Below are positions 11,047 to 21,352 of a stretch of DNA of 64,000 bases, piece by piece. The DNA comes from Bullera alba (Eukaryota; Basidiomycota; Tremellomycetes; Tremellales; Bulleraceae). The notes beneath the pieces are model-generated. The model ran no database searches, was not told the origin of the DNA, and was given only the letters and a program-made list of their open reading frames with translations. A program made the position numbers and the translations under genes. Position 1 is the first letter of the stretch. Each line of letters starts with the position of its first letter. The stretch is taken from assembly GCA_001600095.1 (NCBI GenBank), contig BCIX01000001.1, positions 6,535,198 through 6,599,197 on the forward strand, in the 5' to 3' direction.

Positions 11047-13274
11047 ATGGCCCAACCTCCGCGTATGCTCCTCCTGGACGGAGGATCTTTTGGTGGAGAA
11101 GCATTTGTCACCCTACCGACGACCTACGACGTGAGTCCATTTCATGCCCTTAGGGATGTCATGTCATTCTGAGTGGGCCACCTGTAGAAGGCAATACAAG
11201 CCGCTCAGGATAAGTTCAACATCCCCAAAGACTTCATCGTGCGTTTGACCTGTCACGCCTCCGAGGTCCCTTATATCGGAGGTTACGCCGGCACTTCCGA
11301 GGTCTTCATGTGAGTCTAGATGCGAACTCATATCGGGCCCAGCTGACGTTTGAATTGGATTGGCAGCACGGACAACGATTCGTACTATTACGCCTGTGCG
11401 GGCAAACACGTGGCTAGACTCAATGTCAGGGTGTTTGACAAGAACGTCAGTTGGATCACGGCCAACTCCCAGGGATGACATCTATGGCGAGGTTGGAAAG
11501 CGGCGGAGGTGCTGATTCTTTTCTAAGGCGCCAGCAGGAGCAGGTGGAGCGGCGGCACCAGCAGCTGCAAAAGGAGGCGGAGGAGGTGGGAGTGGAGGAG
11601 GAGGTGGTGGTGGAGGTGGTGGGGGAGGAGGAGGCGGAGCGGGAGGTGGAGCTGCTGCGGCAGCAGTAGCTGCAGGTATCTATTCCCATCGAGATGTCAT
11701 ACCACTTTGCTGATGTTGGAGTTAGGAGGAAAGACGGCTGATCTCTCGCTCGACGTCAAGAAGGCAGATGGTAAGCAAGCGGCACTTGTCGCCAGCGTCT
11801 CGGGGTATGTCTAGAAAATGAGCAAGTGACATATGACTCTGACGACTGGAAGTGATCTGGCAAAAGGGCCTCCTGCTGGTGGTGGGTGCTGCCGACGATC
11901 CGGGTGTAAGTTTTGCTTATCGTACTTGGTAGAATACCTCGGCACACTTAGCATCGCGGTGAGCTGCATCAGACTCTAGCCAGGATCTGCCTGTCAGCTC
12001 ACGGTCACCAGCCCAACACCCTCAATCAGCGTTTTGTTGGACAGCAACTCGGTCCCAATGAGGTCTTGACAAGATGTGAGATATGTCGGCTCTTAGTTGT
12101 TTGAGCTTTCACTCACCTTGAACCGACTCTAGACGTGATCCACGACAAGAGCACTGCTCGACTCCTGTTCCGCCCTCGCTCGGTTCGACCGCAAGTGGAT
12201 ATCCTGTACCCGGAAGAGCGTAGCGTACGTATCGGGCTTTGATTCCTGGAGGCTGATGACTTCTGTCCAGCTAGAGGTTTCTCTCTCGGTAGCAGACTGG
12301 CAGGTCCTAGCTGCATATCCTATGACCTCGCTCATACCGGAAGATGGGAGACAGCGATTGAGGTGGTTTCTCCGGGTCAAGCCTGGTGGCATCATCGAGG
12401 ATCTACTCACGGGGACCGAAGCAAGTGGTCTATTTGTCGAGCTATTGTAAGTCTGTTTCCAATAATCCGCCCTCTCACAAGCTTCTCCACGACGTACTCG
12501 ATAATAACGCTGACATACGGTAGACCCAGCGCCAAACCCCGTCCAACGGTGGCCCCTGGTCCTGAAGCCGCTCTGGTCCCTGCTTGGCCGGATGTACGAC
12601 CGGAGAACGCTTGGTGTCTCCCTCAAGGCATCTTTATCCCTCATATCGACCGGGTCATGTCCATGCTGGGTTTGCCCGTCGAGAGCAGGACTAGCATGAT
12701 CACCGCCTGGCTTCCTGGTATCACGAGGCATAAGAACATCGTGAGTGCAGCCGGTTCGTTCATAGTCAAGATCTTCGCTGATCTGTGTTCGTGTCCAGGC
12801 GTACAGGTAAGCTAAGGGGAATCTTGATCGCTGAGCGACCTTGCTGAGACGACTGCCAGACTGCTCAGTCCTGCTCAACTCGCTCCCTCTTCGGTTCTAA
12901 ATATCATCCCTCCGCCGCAAGTACTCCTGAGGATCTTTGTGAGTGTGGCATAGACCGCGTATGAACCCAGTGTCGATCGCATCTCTGACTCGTTATGAGT
13001 AGGTCCTCTTCCGGGGCGTCCCCGATTCCGAGATAAAAGACTGGAAGGACCGAGGTGTCGTACACGCCGAAATGGGCTTGGATTGGAGGGGATCGTGAGT
13101 AGAGGTCAGGATTTCGCCGTGGTCTAGCTGAATCACGATGCTAGGATTGGCTGGACGCCGGAGATGCAGGATGAGTCGATGTTCAGAGTGATCGAGTATG
13201 GTGCGATGTGAGTGATACTGAAATGGAGCGAGGAGTGAGGGCTGACTATGGACCAGGGAGGTATTTGATGCTTA
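11047..13274 (+). CDS. Unknown protein with ubiquitin-like/PB1-like N-terminus and poly-Gly linker
   Basis: I do not recognise the family. About ten exons are needed, and the frame closes across introns with normal GT/AG ends. The start MAQPPRMLLLDGGSFGGEAF is followed by a compact segment (AIQAAQDKFNIPKDFIVRL ... YYYACAGKHVARLNVRVFD) that resembles a PB1 or ubiquitin-like fold by eye only. A linker at about 11525-11675 encodes an Ala/Gly tract with a run of about 14 Gly. The larger C-terminal part includes GLLLVVGAADDPG, LARICLSAHGHQPNTLNQRF, GIIEDLLTGTEASGLFVELL, MITAWLPGITRHKNIAYRLL and the end IGWTPEMQDESMFRVIEYG. It looks globular and constrained. The exon at about 11873-11907 could be read differently, so the middle of the model is least certain. 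Stop at 13272-13274. It is convergent with RAP1, 189 bp away. Confidence 0.7.
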
Positions 13275-13463
13275 GAACCGCGGATAAGTGCAACCATTCA
13301 GTACCAGAGTTTCGCGACCGCTCGATGTCAGCGGGATGAAACATGATACCGGTACATCGCCAAGAGTATCACCTGATGCGCAACAGCAGACCGATACTGG
13401 GTCCACCTACTTGTACAGTACACGAGCGATAAATCATACCCATGTCCAATCCCATTGCTCCTC

Positions 13464-16257
13464 TCATCCACGTGCGAAATGAATCTTCAACTTGTCACTG
13501 ATATCTGACCAATATGTGTCTCCCCCCGCATTTGTCTTTGGCAAATTATTGATGATGGTTGCCAGTTGGCTTGGCGAGACACCATACTCGGCGCAGAAGA
13601 ACGAGATTCGTTCCTTGTAAAGGTCCTTCTGCGCCATGACCAATGTCTTTCCCCGAGCTTTCAGCTCTTCCCTCTCTTCCGAAGTCAAACGGGGCGTGAT
13701 CACCTTCGGTTTCTTCTTTAGTGGCTCTATCGATGTGCGTGCCGGAGGAAATCTCGTCGAAGCAATGACCATATCCGGAGTATGCACTTCGTCCTCCACC
13801 GCAAGACTTGTCGATAGCCTAGATCGTTTCTTGGTCGAACTGCCCATCATACTGGCCCTGTCTAGCGTCCTCCTTCGGTTCTGCGCACTCGCCATGATCT
13901 CATCCGACATCAGCGCGGTTCTTTTGATAATTTGTCCGGAGGGCGTCGCCAGTTTTCCAGCGGGAAGCTTTCGTAGTAGGTCAAAGGGCGGCGATTTCAG
14001 TCTCGAGGTTGTGATGGATTTGGCGTCATCAGCAAATCCAGTTGCCTCGCCGTCACCGAGCTCTAGTGGTGGCTGACGTCGTGGTGAGGGCGTTCTCATC
14101 GTCGGGGGAACATGACCGTTATCGGCAGGACCCTGTTTGTCCACAATTGCTGTCCTATCGATCGATGGCACAACCTTCGGCTGTACTGGCTGCTCTGGCT
14201 CCTTTTCGACCTCTTGATCGCGCTGTTGGACTGGTTGCTGTCCGAGCACTGAAGGTCCCTGTTCGGCGTTGCCAGCCTCGGCTGCCGTTACCTGTTGTTG
14301 AGGTGCTGGATCGGTAAAATCGGCATTGTCCCCGTCGAAGCCCAAATCCGTCTTCGGTCCCATATCGCTCGGACCACCGGTATCCTGATTCGACACTGTA
14401 GACTCCCGAGGACCTGCAGCCTCTTCAGCGGGCTGAACAGTCCCTCTTGACGGCCCCTGTGGCGGTTCAGCGGCATGACTGGTTGTTGCCCCAATAACCG
14501 CTTCGACGTCTCCTGCATCGTCATCATCATCGCTCTCGACCACGACGAGTGTTCTCTTTCGGACTATGGGTTCAAACCTAAAGGCAAACCAGTGTCAACA
14601 GGCGCGACGCTCGAGAATCACAATACTCACTCTGCAGCGATTCGGGTAAGTCGGGCACCTTCCCTCTCTGCGACCGTGCGTCTTCCCTCCTCCACCTCGT
14701 CCGACTCTCCTCTAGCTACGGCCTTTGCGCGAACCTTTCCATTGGCTTGCGGTCGAGGTGCTCGAGCGACCGGCTCTTCCGCAGCAGAGTCATCCGAGTC
14801 TGTAACAACCAGTGGTGGCTGGTTCTTGCGCTTCCCTTTCAGCTTGTTACGTTCTGCGGCGGTTCGTAACTCTTCATCGAGCCCTTCTTCCTTGTAGCGG
14901 TTCACCCGGTGGCTCCATATGGGCGCCTTCTTCTTGAAGTGCTCCATCCACGACTGTACCGTGTGCCGCGATACTATTGGGTACTTATCCTCCATCTCCG
15001 CCTACAGAAGAGAATAGAAGTCAGTAATGGTGATGTGCTGCTCTCCGCACGGTCGACTCACCATAAGTTCATACGTCTTTTTCGAAAGCCACGATCCCTC
15101 GGGATGGTAATAGGCGAGGTACTTGCACATGAAATCATCGTCCTCTCCGTTGTATTCGACCCTGGGCCTAAGACGGGCATGAGATGCAGATCACGGACCC
15201 AGAGCACACGAAAGGCGACAACTCACTGGCCAGGCGGTCTTCCTGGACCTCTGCCGTTTCTCCCTGTCGAAGCAGTTCTTGCCTTGCGGTCATCCTCATT
15301 CACCATACTATCAGAGCCGTCGTCCGATTCCTCGGGCTCCTCCTCTTCTTCTTCTTCTCCTTGTTCTTTTTCTTCTCCTTCCGGCAGGGGCCAGGTCATA
15401 CGATTCTGCCTTGAGCATTCCTCCAACCAGTCTCTCTCGGCGATACGTAGTTCGGGTCTAGGATTGTCTCTCAATGTTGGGGCCACGACGTCGTTCCAGT
15501 TTTTGGAGCTTCGATCGACGAGAAGAATCTCCGCTTTGAACCGCTTGTTGACCACGAATCCGCCTAGCTTGTATATTGTTTCCTTTGTTTTGAGGTGGGC
15601 GGCTGTCATCGAATCCTCGGTTGCGAATCGATGAATGCTCAGGCTGACCCAGATCCTCAACGGCGCATGCTTCGGTTTGTCGCCGGGATGAGTTAGAATA
15701 GGTTGAGCATGAGGCAGTTCGTCTAAGGGAACGCGCTTCTCCTCGTAACGGCAGTGGTAGAGCCAGTGGTAGGGGGTGATGGTGGGATGGCCCACCTCTG
15801 GGTGCTTCCTCTTTTTCTTTTCTTGCCGAGCCACAGTCGTGGGATAGTTGTCACAGCATGGGTTGACAAGCAGGATGCTGGGTTGTTCATCGCCCTCCGC
15901 GATTCTTCCGCCGTGTTTCTAGAGAAGCAGTGGTCAGCCCTAGAAAGCATTGAGTCGTGATACGAGAAGGAGCTCGAGGAGCTACTTTCCGTCCCCAGGA
16001 GAGGACTACTCAAGATGTGCTGAGGTTTATAAAGCCTGATTGAGAGCACACACTTTTATCACCGTGGTCAACGTCTTTTGGTCCGGAGTGTCAAAGTGGT
16101 CTTTGGCGAAAGACACCAGGTCGTTCTCCAGAAATCTGACTATTTGCCCACCCCAGTCCTCCTCGTCGGCGACCATCGATTTTTGGGCGGGGGCGGCAGG
16201 TTTGGCCTTTGCGTGGCCGGCATGGGTGCTGGATTCGCCGTTATTGGATCCTGGCAT
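13464..16257 (-). CDS. RAP1: Rap1-like telomere protein (BRCT, Rap1-Myb)
   Basis: Rap1 binds telomeres, directly or through a TRF-type protein, and regulates telomere length and silencing. Starting at the ATG at 16257, five exons can be joined. The N-terminal region holds a BRCT-like segment (KKHGGRIAEGDEQPSILLV, then PTITPYHWLYHCRYEEKRV) and a second similar one (IYKLGGFVVNKRFKAEILLV, RIAERDWLEECSRQNRMTW). After an acidic tract comes the Rap1-type Myb: VEYNGEDDDFMCKYLAYYH, GSWLSKKTYELMAEMEDKYP, and SRHTVQSWMEHFKKKAPIW. A long disordered acidic region follows. The conserved-looking C-terminus (KDLYKERISFFCAEYGVSP, YWSDISDKLKIHF) is where a Rap1 C-terminal interaction domain is expected. The match of architecture is good; which BRCT copy is canonical is unclear. 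Confidence 0.8.
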
Positions 16258-16768
16258 GTTGCGTCGGATGTAAGTTCCGCACTATCCAGTGAGTGGTGAA
16301 GCCAAGTCGTACAGAGTCCTTGCAGTGACCCAAGCCAGGTGAAGGATCAAGCAGAAGTGGGAAGCAGCACGAGGACGGCGATTGGTATTGCACCAAATGC
16401 ACAGCAGAGGATGGGAATCATGAGACATGCTTCGAAGTTCGGTCCAGTCAGATTCGTTGATTTTGGGTGACGCGACTGATCTCAGGTCGCCGCCAGCTGC
16501 ATCGGCCGTTATCTGGCCGTAGAAAACGGACCTGTTGGTAGCCATTCACCTTGCAGGCTGTTGTCTTTTGGGGGGCATCACATCATAGCTCACCATGCAC
16601 GTATATCAATGACATCTCGCTCATTGTGCTCTGTGCATACACACGCCGCATGTCTAGTACAATATGCTGAGAGCGGAAGACAGTACCTGTTTTCGTTCCT
16701 AACCGAGAGTTTTGCTGCACTCTGTTTTCCTCAGCTCAGCTCTTGCCGAGTCTGCTGCCTCATACATG
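16258..16768. other. Intergenic, 511 bp, RAP1 upstream region
   Basis: Lies between the 3' end of the wall-protein gene and the RAP1 start, both on the minus strand. A minus-strand open frame at 16282-16545 has no family features and is not called. No repeats noted. Confidence 0.4.
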
Positions 16769-17826
16769 TTAAGCTAGCACAGCAACAGCTCCCAAAAGAC
16801 CGGCCACGACAGCGGGATAGCCAAAAGCGGCGGTAGGCATCGCCCCTCCCGTCGTCGATGCGGCGGCACTGCTAGCAGACCTAACGGGTGTACTAAGACC
16901 GTGAGTCAGCAGTGTGACCGTCTCGAATCTCGGCTCCTCACTCACCTGGATGACGAGGCTCGGAGTGACGACGCCGCGGACGCAGATGAAGCCGCACCCG
17001 ATACTGACGAATGGGACGAAGCGGCCGCTGCGGAGGAGCGCGCGGACGAGACGGCAGCGGCGGCGGTTACGCTGGTGCCGGCTCCGCTGGCAGATGTGGT
17101 GGCCGTCAAAGTCGATGAACCAGAGCCAGTGGTGGTCACCGCACCCGTTGCCAGTCCGGAGGTTGAGGCGGTGGTATCGAGACAAGAGCTATCGGCTCCA
17201 GCTTGAATCTATAATAGCTTAGTCTGAGTCCGGGTGTATCAGAAAGATTTCGGCACATACAGTGAGAGGAGACGAGTATGTGATGTTTCCTTTCGCATCT
17301 GTCAATCTAAGTGTGATGTAGGTGCCTGCGTGCAATTAGCCCGACGTCCTAGCTGTTTGCATCTCTGCGTACTAACCAGTTGGCAGATTGACATTCCACG
17401 TGTACGGCGAGGTTGTGAGCGAAGTGGACAGGGTGGAGATGGTCGCCGCGGAGACTTCTCCTCCTGGAATCACGGCTCTGGAAGGACACAGTATCAGGGG
17501 CTGCTGTGACGGCTCGCTTTGAGCTAATTAAGGGAAGCACTCACAGGATGAATGGAGACTCTCCACCGGTCCACTTGATCGAAGCGGGTTCTGAAAACGA
17601 TCAGCGTAAGTGGCTGCCAAGCTGCCGACGCATGATCCGGCAGTAGGCGCTGAGGCCAGCGAAACAAGTAGTACCCACGACACTGGACGAGGGACGCCTA
17701 GCACGGGCCGTTAGTTGCTTGACTGATGTCCATTAAGTTGATCTGCCAACTCACAGGTGTGCTAATGGAGAACTGAGCCCAAGCAGAGCCTGCTAGAGTC
17801 AGTGCGACGAGGAGGTTGGACCACAT
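16769..17826 (-). CDS. Kre9/Knh1-like GPI-anchored cell-surface protein
   Basis: A secreted wall or membrane protein. It starts MWSNLLVALTLAGSAWA, a signal peptide cleaved before QFSISTP. The spliced product then reads ASLVQCR-EPASIKWTGG, ESPFILAVIPGGEVS, TSPYTWNVNLPTGTYITL and RLTDAKGNITYSSPLTIQAG, the Ig-like repeat of the fungal Ser/Thr-rich GPI-anchored family (QC..P..I.W.GG..P, IPGG, V.LP.GT). A Ser/Ala/Thr-rich stalk follows. The end has a short spacer and a hydrophobic tail (YPAVVAGLLGAVAVLA), a GPI attachment signal. The exon at 17676-17697 is only 22 nt. About 230 residues. Biochemical role unknown; related proteins are linked to beta-1,6-glucan or surface adhesion. It is divergent from the SET gene at 18224. 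Confidence 0.88.
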
Positions 17827-18223
17827 TCTATGCGAGGTGCCTTGGCTCAGTGGGGCTAATTGGGTTGGTTGTTTGAAGGCCAATTGTATTTGTACGCCAA
17901 GTAGGAGGTAACAAAGTCAGACGGGTCACCTTGTTATACAAACTCCAAGGATGAGCCGGTAGGTTGACAAGCAGCTTGACGGTGACTGTGCATGATACGG
18001 ACGGTGTACACCCGTCCTGTCGCAGTGTGTGTATACCTGTATCCGTGTTGCTATTTACACACTCGCGCAGTGTCGACCGTTCACTCAACATTGAATCAAC
18101 GCAATCGACTGGCGGCCAACGTCGGCAAACGCCAATAAGCACAGCCAGGCACAGTTCGCAGATCCCTACAATATCTCCGGTAATAACGCCGACACTGCTC
18201 CCGGCCTCTGTAGGCCTCTGTGC
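17827..18223. promoter_or_regulatory. Divergent promoter region, wall protein / SET gene
   Basis: A 397-bp interval between two divergent starts. From about 18094 it stays open in frame with the SET gene (reading ...SQAQFADPYNISGNNADT...) without an ATG, so part of it may belong to that gene after an unseen upstream intron. Confidence 0.45.
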
Positions 18224-19686
18224 ATGTTGTGCCCTGGATGTGGCGTGCCTGAAGGCAGTGCCTATTTTACCGGAAACACGACATGGCGCTGCCTGGCGCA
18301 GTCAAGTGGAGATGCGCTCAGCGATCAGCTCCTCACCGACAATATCACATGCTGCCATAACGACGACTGCTCACTCTCGACTCGCTCTCCGACCGGCCGG
18401 CGAATGGCGGCACAGGACAATGCTGCGGAGCGGGCAGACCAGCTGTTCGCTTCTCGTGATGGCAAGAACGACTGCGATGGCGACGACGTATGTCGGGGCA
18501 TGGAATCTGTCCGTGTGCCGCTAATAGGGCTGTCTCCGGCTCAAAGGACTGAATTGAACCATACCTTCCATCAAGTGCGTCCAAGTCAACACAAATCAAG
18601 ACGACTACTGACTCCCATCGCCTGATAGGATATCACTGACTCAGTCCTATCTGACGGAACAGCTATTTCTCATTGTCGACCTCCAGCAAATGAGAGCAGC
18701 GACAGCGATGACTCGGACGACTGCGATGGCGAGTGGACGTGTGACTGTGCAGTCGACTCAGACGGAGATAGGCTGTGCACTGCCGGTGATGGAGAGCACT
18801 GCGACTGCGTGGGGTCTTTCGGTAAATCAATACCTTCCTCACACCTTCAGGCTGCTAATCCACGTAACCTGACAGGAAACTTCTACACCGCACCATCAGC
18901 AGCGAGTTCCAGCACACAGACTCTCCAGATTGAGGCGATACACGAGAATCTCACCGTAGTGGAGTGTTCGCCCTTCTGTCCATGTGCAGCTCGATGCGCT
19001 AATCGGGTTTCCCAGCGAGGTCCAAGGTGGGCAACGGCGCTCTTAAGTCTAAAAACCGGCGTTCAGCGCTCACCTCCCCTCAGAGCCAGATTCGTCGTGA
19101 AGCCCACTTCGACTGGCCTAGGGCTATTCTACGACGCAGACACGACGCTAGCTCTAGCTCGAGGATCTTTCGTATGTCTCTATGCGGGGGAATACCTCAC
19201 GACAGCGGAGGCGAGGGCTCGATGGGCGAAAGGCCTTGAGGACAACTACACCCTCTCCCTCAAGATGTCACATAGCTCAAGCCCAACTTCGCCGGAGGTC
19301 AACGGCGCCGAGGGTTGGGATGGAACAATTCATATCGATCCCAGGAGGGTGGGCAACATTGGTCGTTTCCTGAATCACTCTTGTGAGCCCAATTGCGTGA
19401 TCTACTTGATCAAATGGGGTGCAGGAAACACTTGGCCCCGAGCGGCCATATTCGTGGGTCAGACGGCTCGAGTCAGATTACCGCATTGCTGAAGCGGACG
19501 CAGGCAAATCGAGATATCGCTCCAGGCGAGCAGCTTACTTTCGACTATGGCAACGCTTCAGGCATCGCTCAAGCGAGCTCAGGCCTGGACACAATCGACC
19601 CGGCGAAGTCGTCGATAAAGCGGACTAGATGTCTATGCGGAAGCACGAAGTGTAGAGGGTATATGCCATTCGACGAAACATTATGA
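18224..19686 (+). CDS. Short pre-SET/SET/post-SET histone-lysine methyltransferase
   Basis: Five exons (18224-18574, 18629-18821, 18876-19026, 19084-19453, 19504-19686) close in phase to 415 residues. A Cys-rich pre-SET-like region (CDGEWTCDCAV, GDGEHCDCVGSF, then VVECSPFCPCAARCANRV) precedes the SET core: FVVKPTSTGLGLFYD, LARGSFVCLYAGEYL, GNIGRFLNHSCEPNC, AAIFANRDIAPGEQLTFDYG. The post-SET CLCGSTKC closes it. Cofactor and catalytic elements (NHSCxPN, the FDYG Tyr) are intact, and the pre-SET/post-SET pairing is typical of H3K9-type enzymes, so that substrate is inferred. The N-terminal 110 residues hold further Cys (LCPGCG, ITCCHNDDC) of unknown meaning. The start is the first ATG in this exon; an upstream exon is possible. 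It is distinct from the larger enzyme at 40035. Confidence 0.85.
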
Positions 19687-19847
19687 CCACAATTCAAGAT
19701 GTATAGAAGCCCAGACAATATAATGCATGTGATGCCGACGAATGAATGTATAATAGTTGTATATCGTTAATTGGGTCGTGGCAAGTCGTTAATCGAGTAT
19801 ACCCAAATGTAAACCTAGGCCAAAAGCCTCTCCTCACGATTCGCCCC

Positions 19848-21352
19848 TCAAGACTCGAATTCGGGCACTTCTGGCAGTGTCGCGAGGTGGGCCTTTGGCG
19901 TAGAGATGGACGTCGTCAACTCCAGTGGCGATCCCTCATGCCCGGCATCGAAGGCATGTGCCCGTTCGTGATCCCCCTCAGAGGTGACAGAGGAGCCTTG
20001 TGGGGTGGCGAGGATTTGATCTGACAGGTCGGACGAGTCGGATGACGAGCAAGTCCGAGTGTGTGGTTGCAGGTCTAGGTCGTTGGTGTCGAGACGGAGG
20101 TTGTGTAGATTGGTGAAGACAAATTGATCACGTCGGTGTTGTGCCTCAGCATCAATCTCATCTTCCGCCTCGCTGTCGTCCTCGTCCTCGAGCTCAATCC
20201 GCTCTGTCCGACCGAAAGAGAGCGAGTAGCCTTGGGCAGGTCTCTCCTCGACTTCATCCTCGAGAACATCTTGCAACCTCTCCAAACTCCTTCCCCTCTG
20301 AATTGCCTCATGGTCGGGTTGGCTCTGGCTAGGGCCAACATCGCAACCGATGGATGGGTGTCTGTCGATGGAGTCGAGCAGCTGAGCGAGAGTGGCCCCT
20401 AGACTTCTGTAACCTTCAAAGGCGGGTTGACCACACTCGGGTTGCTCATCCTTCGTCTCTTTGCACCTCATGGCGAACATCATCCTTCGGCGCTCCATGC
20501 ACTCCTCCCATTCCCGATCCTCGTCCGTCTTCACGACGTCACAGTCTTCGACATCGGAAGTGGCGCTAGAAGCATCCTCTTCCTCTTCGTCGATGCTGCT
20601 GAACTCAGCTTGATGAATGGGAGGGGTGGTGAACATGTCGAGAGACGTCGAGGAACCCGACTCGACCGACGCGTCGCCGCTAGCCTCAGCGTCAATCGCC
20701 ACCGCAGCACTTGCATGGGCGTTCGAAGGTGGAGCTAGGGCGAAGGACGCGTTGAAGCAGTCGATCTGGGTACCGAAACACCTCGAACCACGGGCGGGTA
20801 GAACACAATTCCGCTCTTCCTGTGAAGGCGGTTCCAAAGGCGTTCGATCGTACTCTGACGCGCTGTAGGTCGAGTAATACGACTACGGGTCTGGGTTAGT
20901 TTAGGTCTGGTAGTTACCTTAACCGCGAGACTCACTGTAACCACTGAAGCCCCATCATCCTCATCTTCGCCTTCCCATCTGACGCTCTTTGATCGTTTCC
21001 ATTGTCCGTCATGGGGTCCATCGACGCTATAGCCATCACTTCCAACACCCAGTGACACCTCGGAAGAGAACGAAGTGGCTCTGGAGGCGGGCCTGCTTTC
21101 TGGTGTGCAGATACCGCTGGAGGAAGATGGCGTACGGGAAGGGGATAAACACGAGCGGAGTCGTTTCGGGAATCTGGGTCGACATGGGATTGAGACTTTG
21201 GGTCTAGGAGTGGTAGCCGCTTCCGAACTGGCAGAGGGCATAGTAGGTTTGGACTGAGGTGTTTTGAGGAGAGAAGCGGAGGGGAACTCGCGTGTCGAGT
21301 ATGGCACGAACAGGGGCGTGTCCGGACCAAAGTATCGCATACCGGCGGTCAT
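19848..21352 (-). CDS. Acidic, largely disordered protein of unknown function
   Basis: Two exons joined at VVT-SYYSTYSASEYDRTPLEPP (intron about 20887-20936) give roughly 480 residues. The first exon is Ser/Pro-rich and basic (RFPKRLRSCLSPSRTPSSS). It carries KRSKSVRWEGEDEDD, where KSVRW fits the loose protein phosphatase 1 docking pattern K-x-V-x-W. The second exon is strongly acidic (DEEEEDASSATSDVEDCDVV, ELEDEDDSEAEDEIDAEA) with one conserved-looking helical piece (DREWEECMERRRMMFAMRC). No enzyme domain is visible and I do not recognise the family. A regulatory subunit is one guess from the docking-like motif; nothing stronger can be said. It is convergent with the SET gene, 161 bp apart. 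Confidence 0.7.

Noticed and set aside
18690..18872. A plus-strand frame starting MRAATAMTRTT that could be taken as the SET gene start
   Set aside because: It is the wrong frame. The in-frame reading gives the Cys-rich pre-SET region and splices cleanly into the SET domain.
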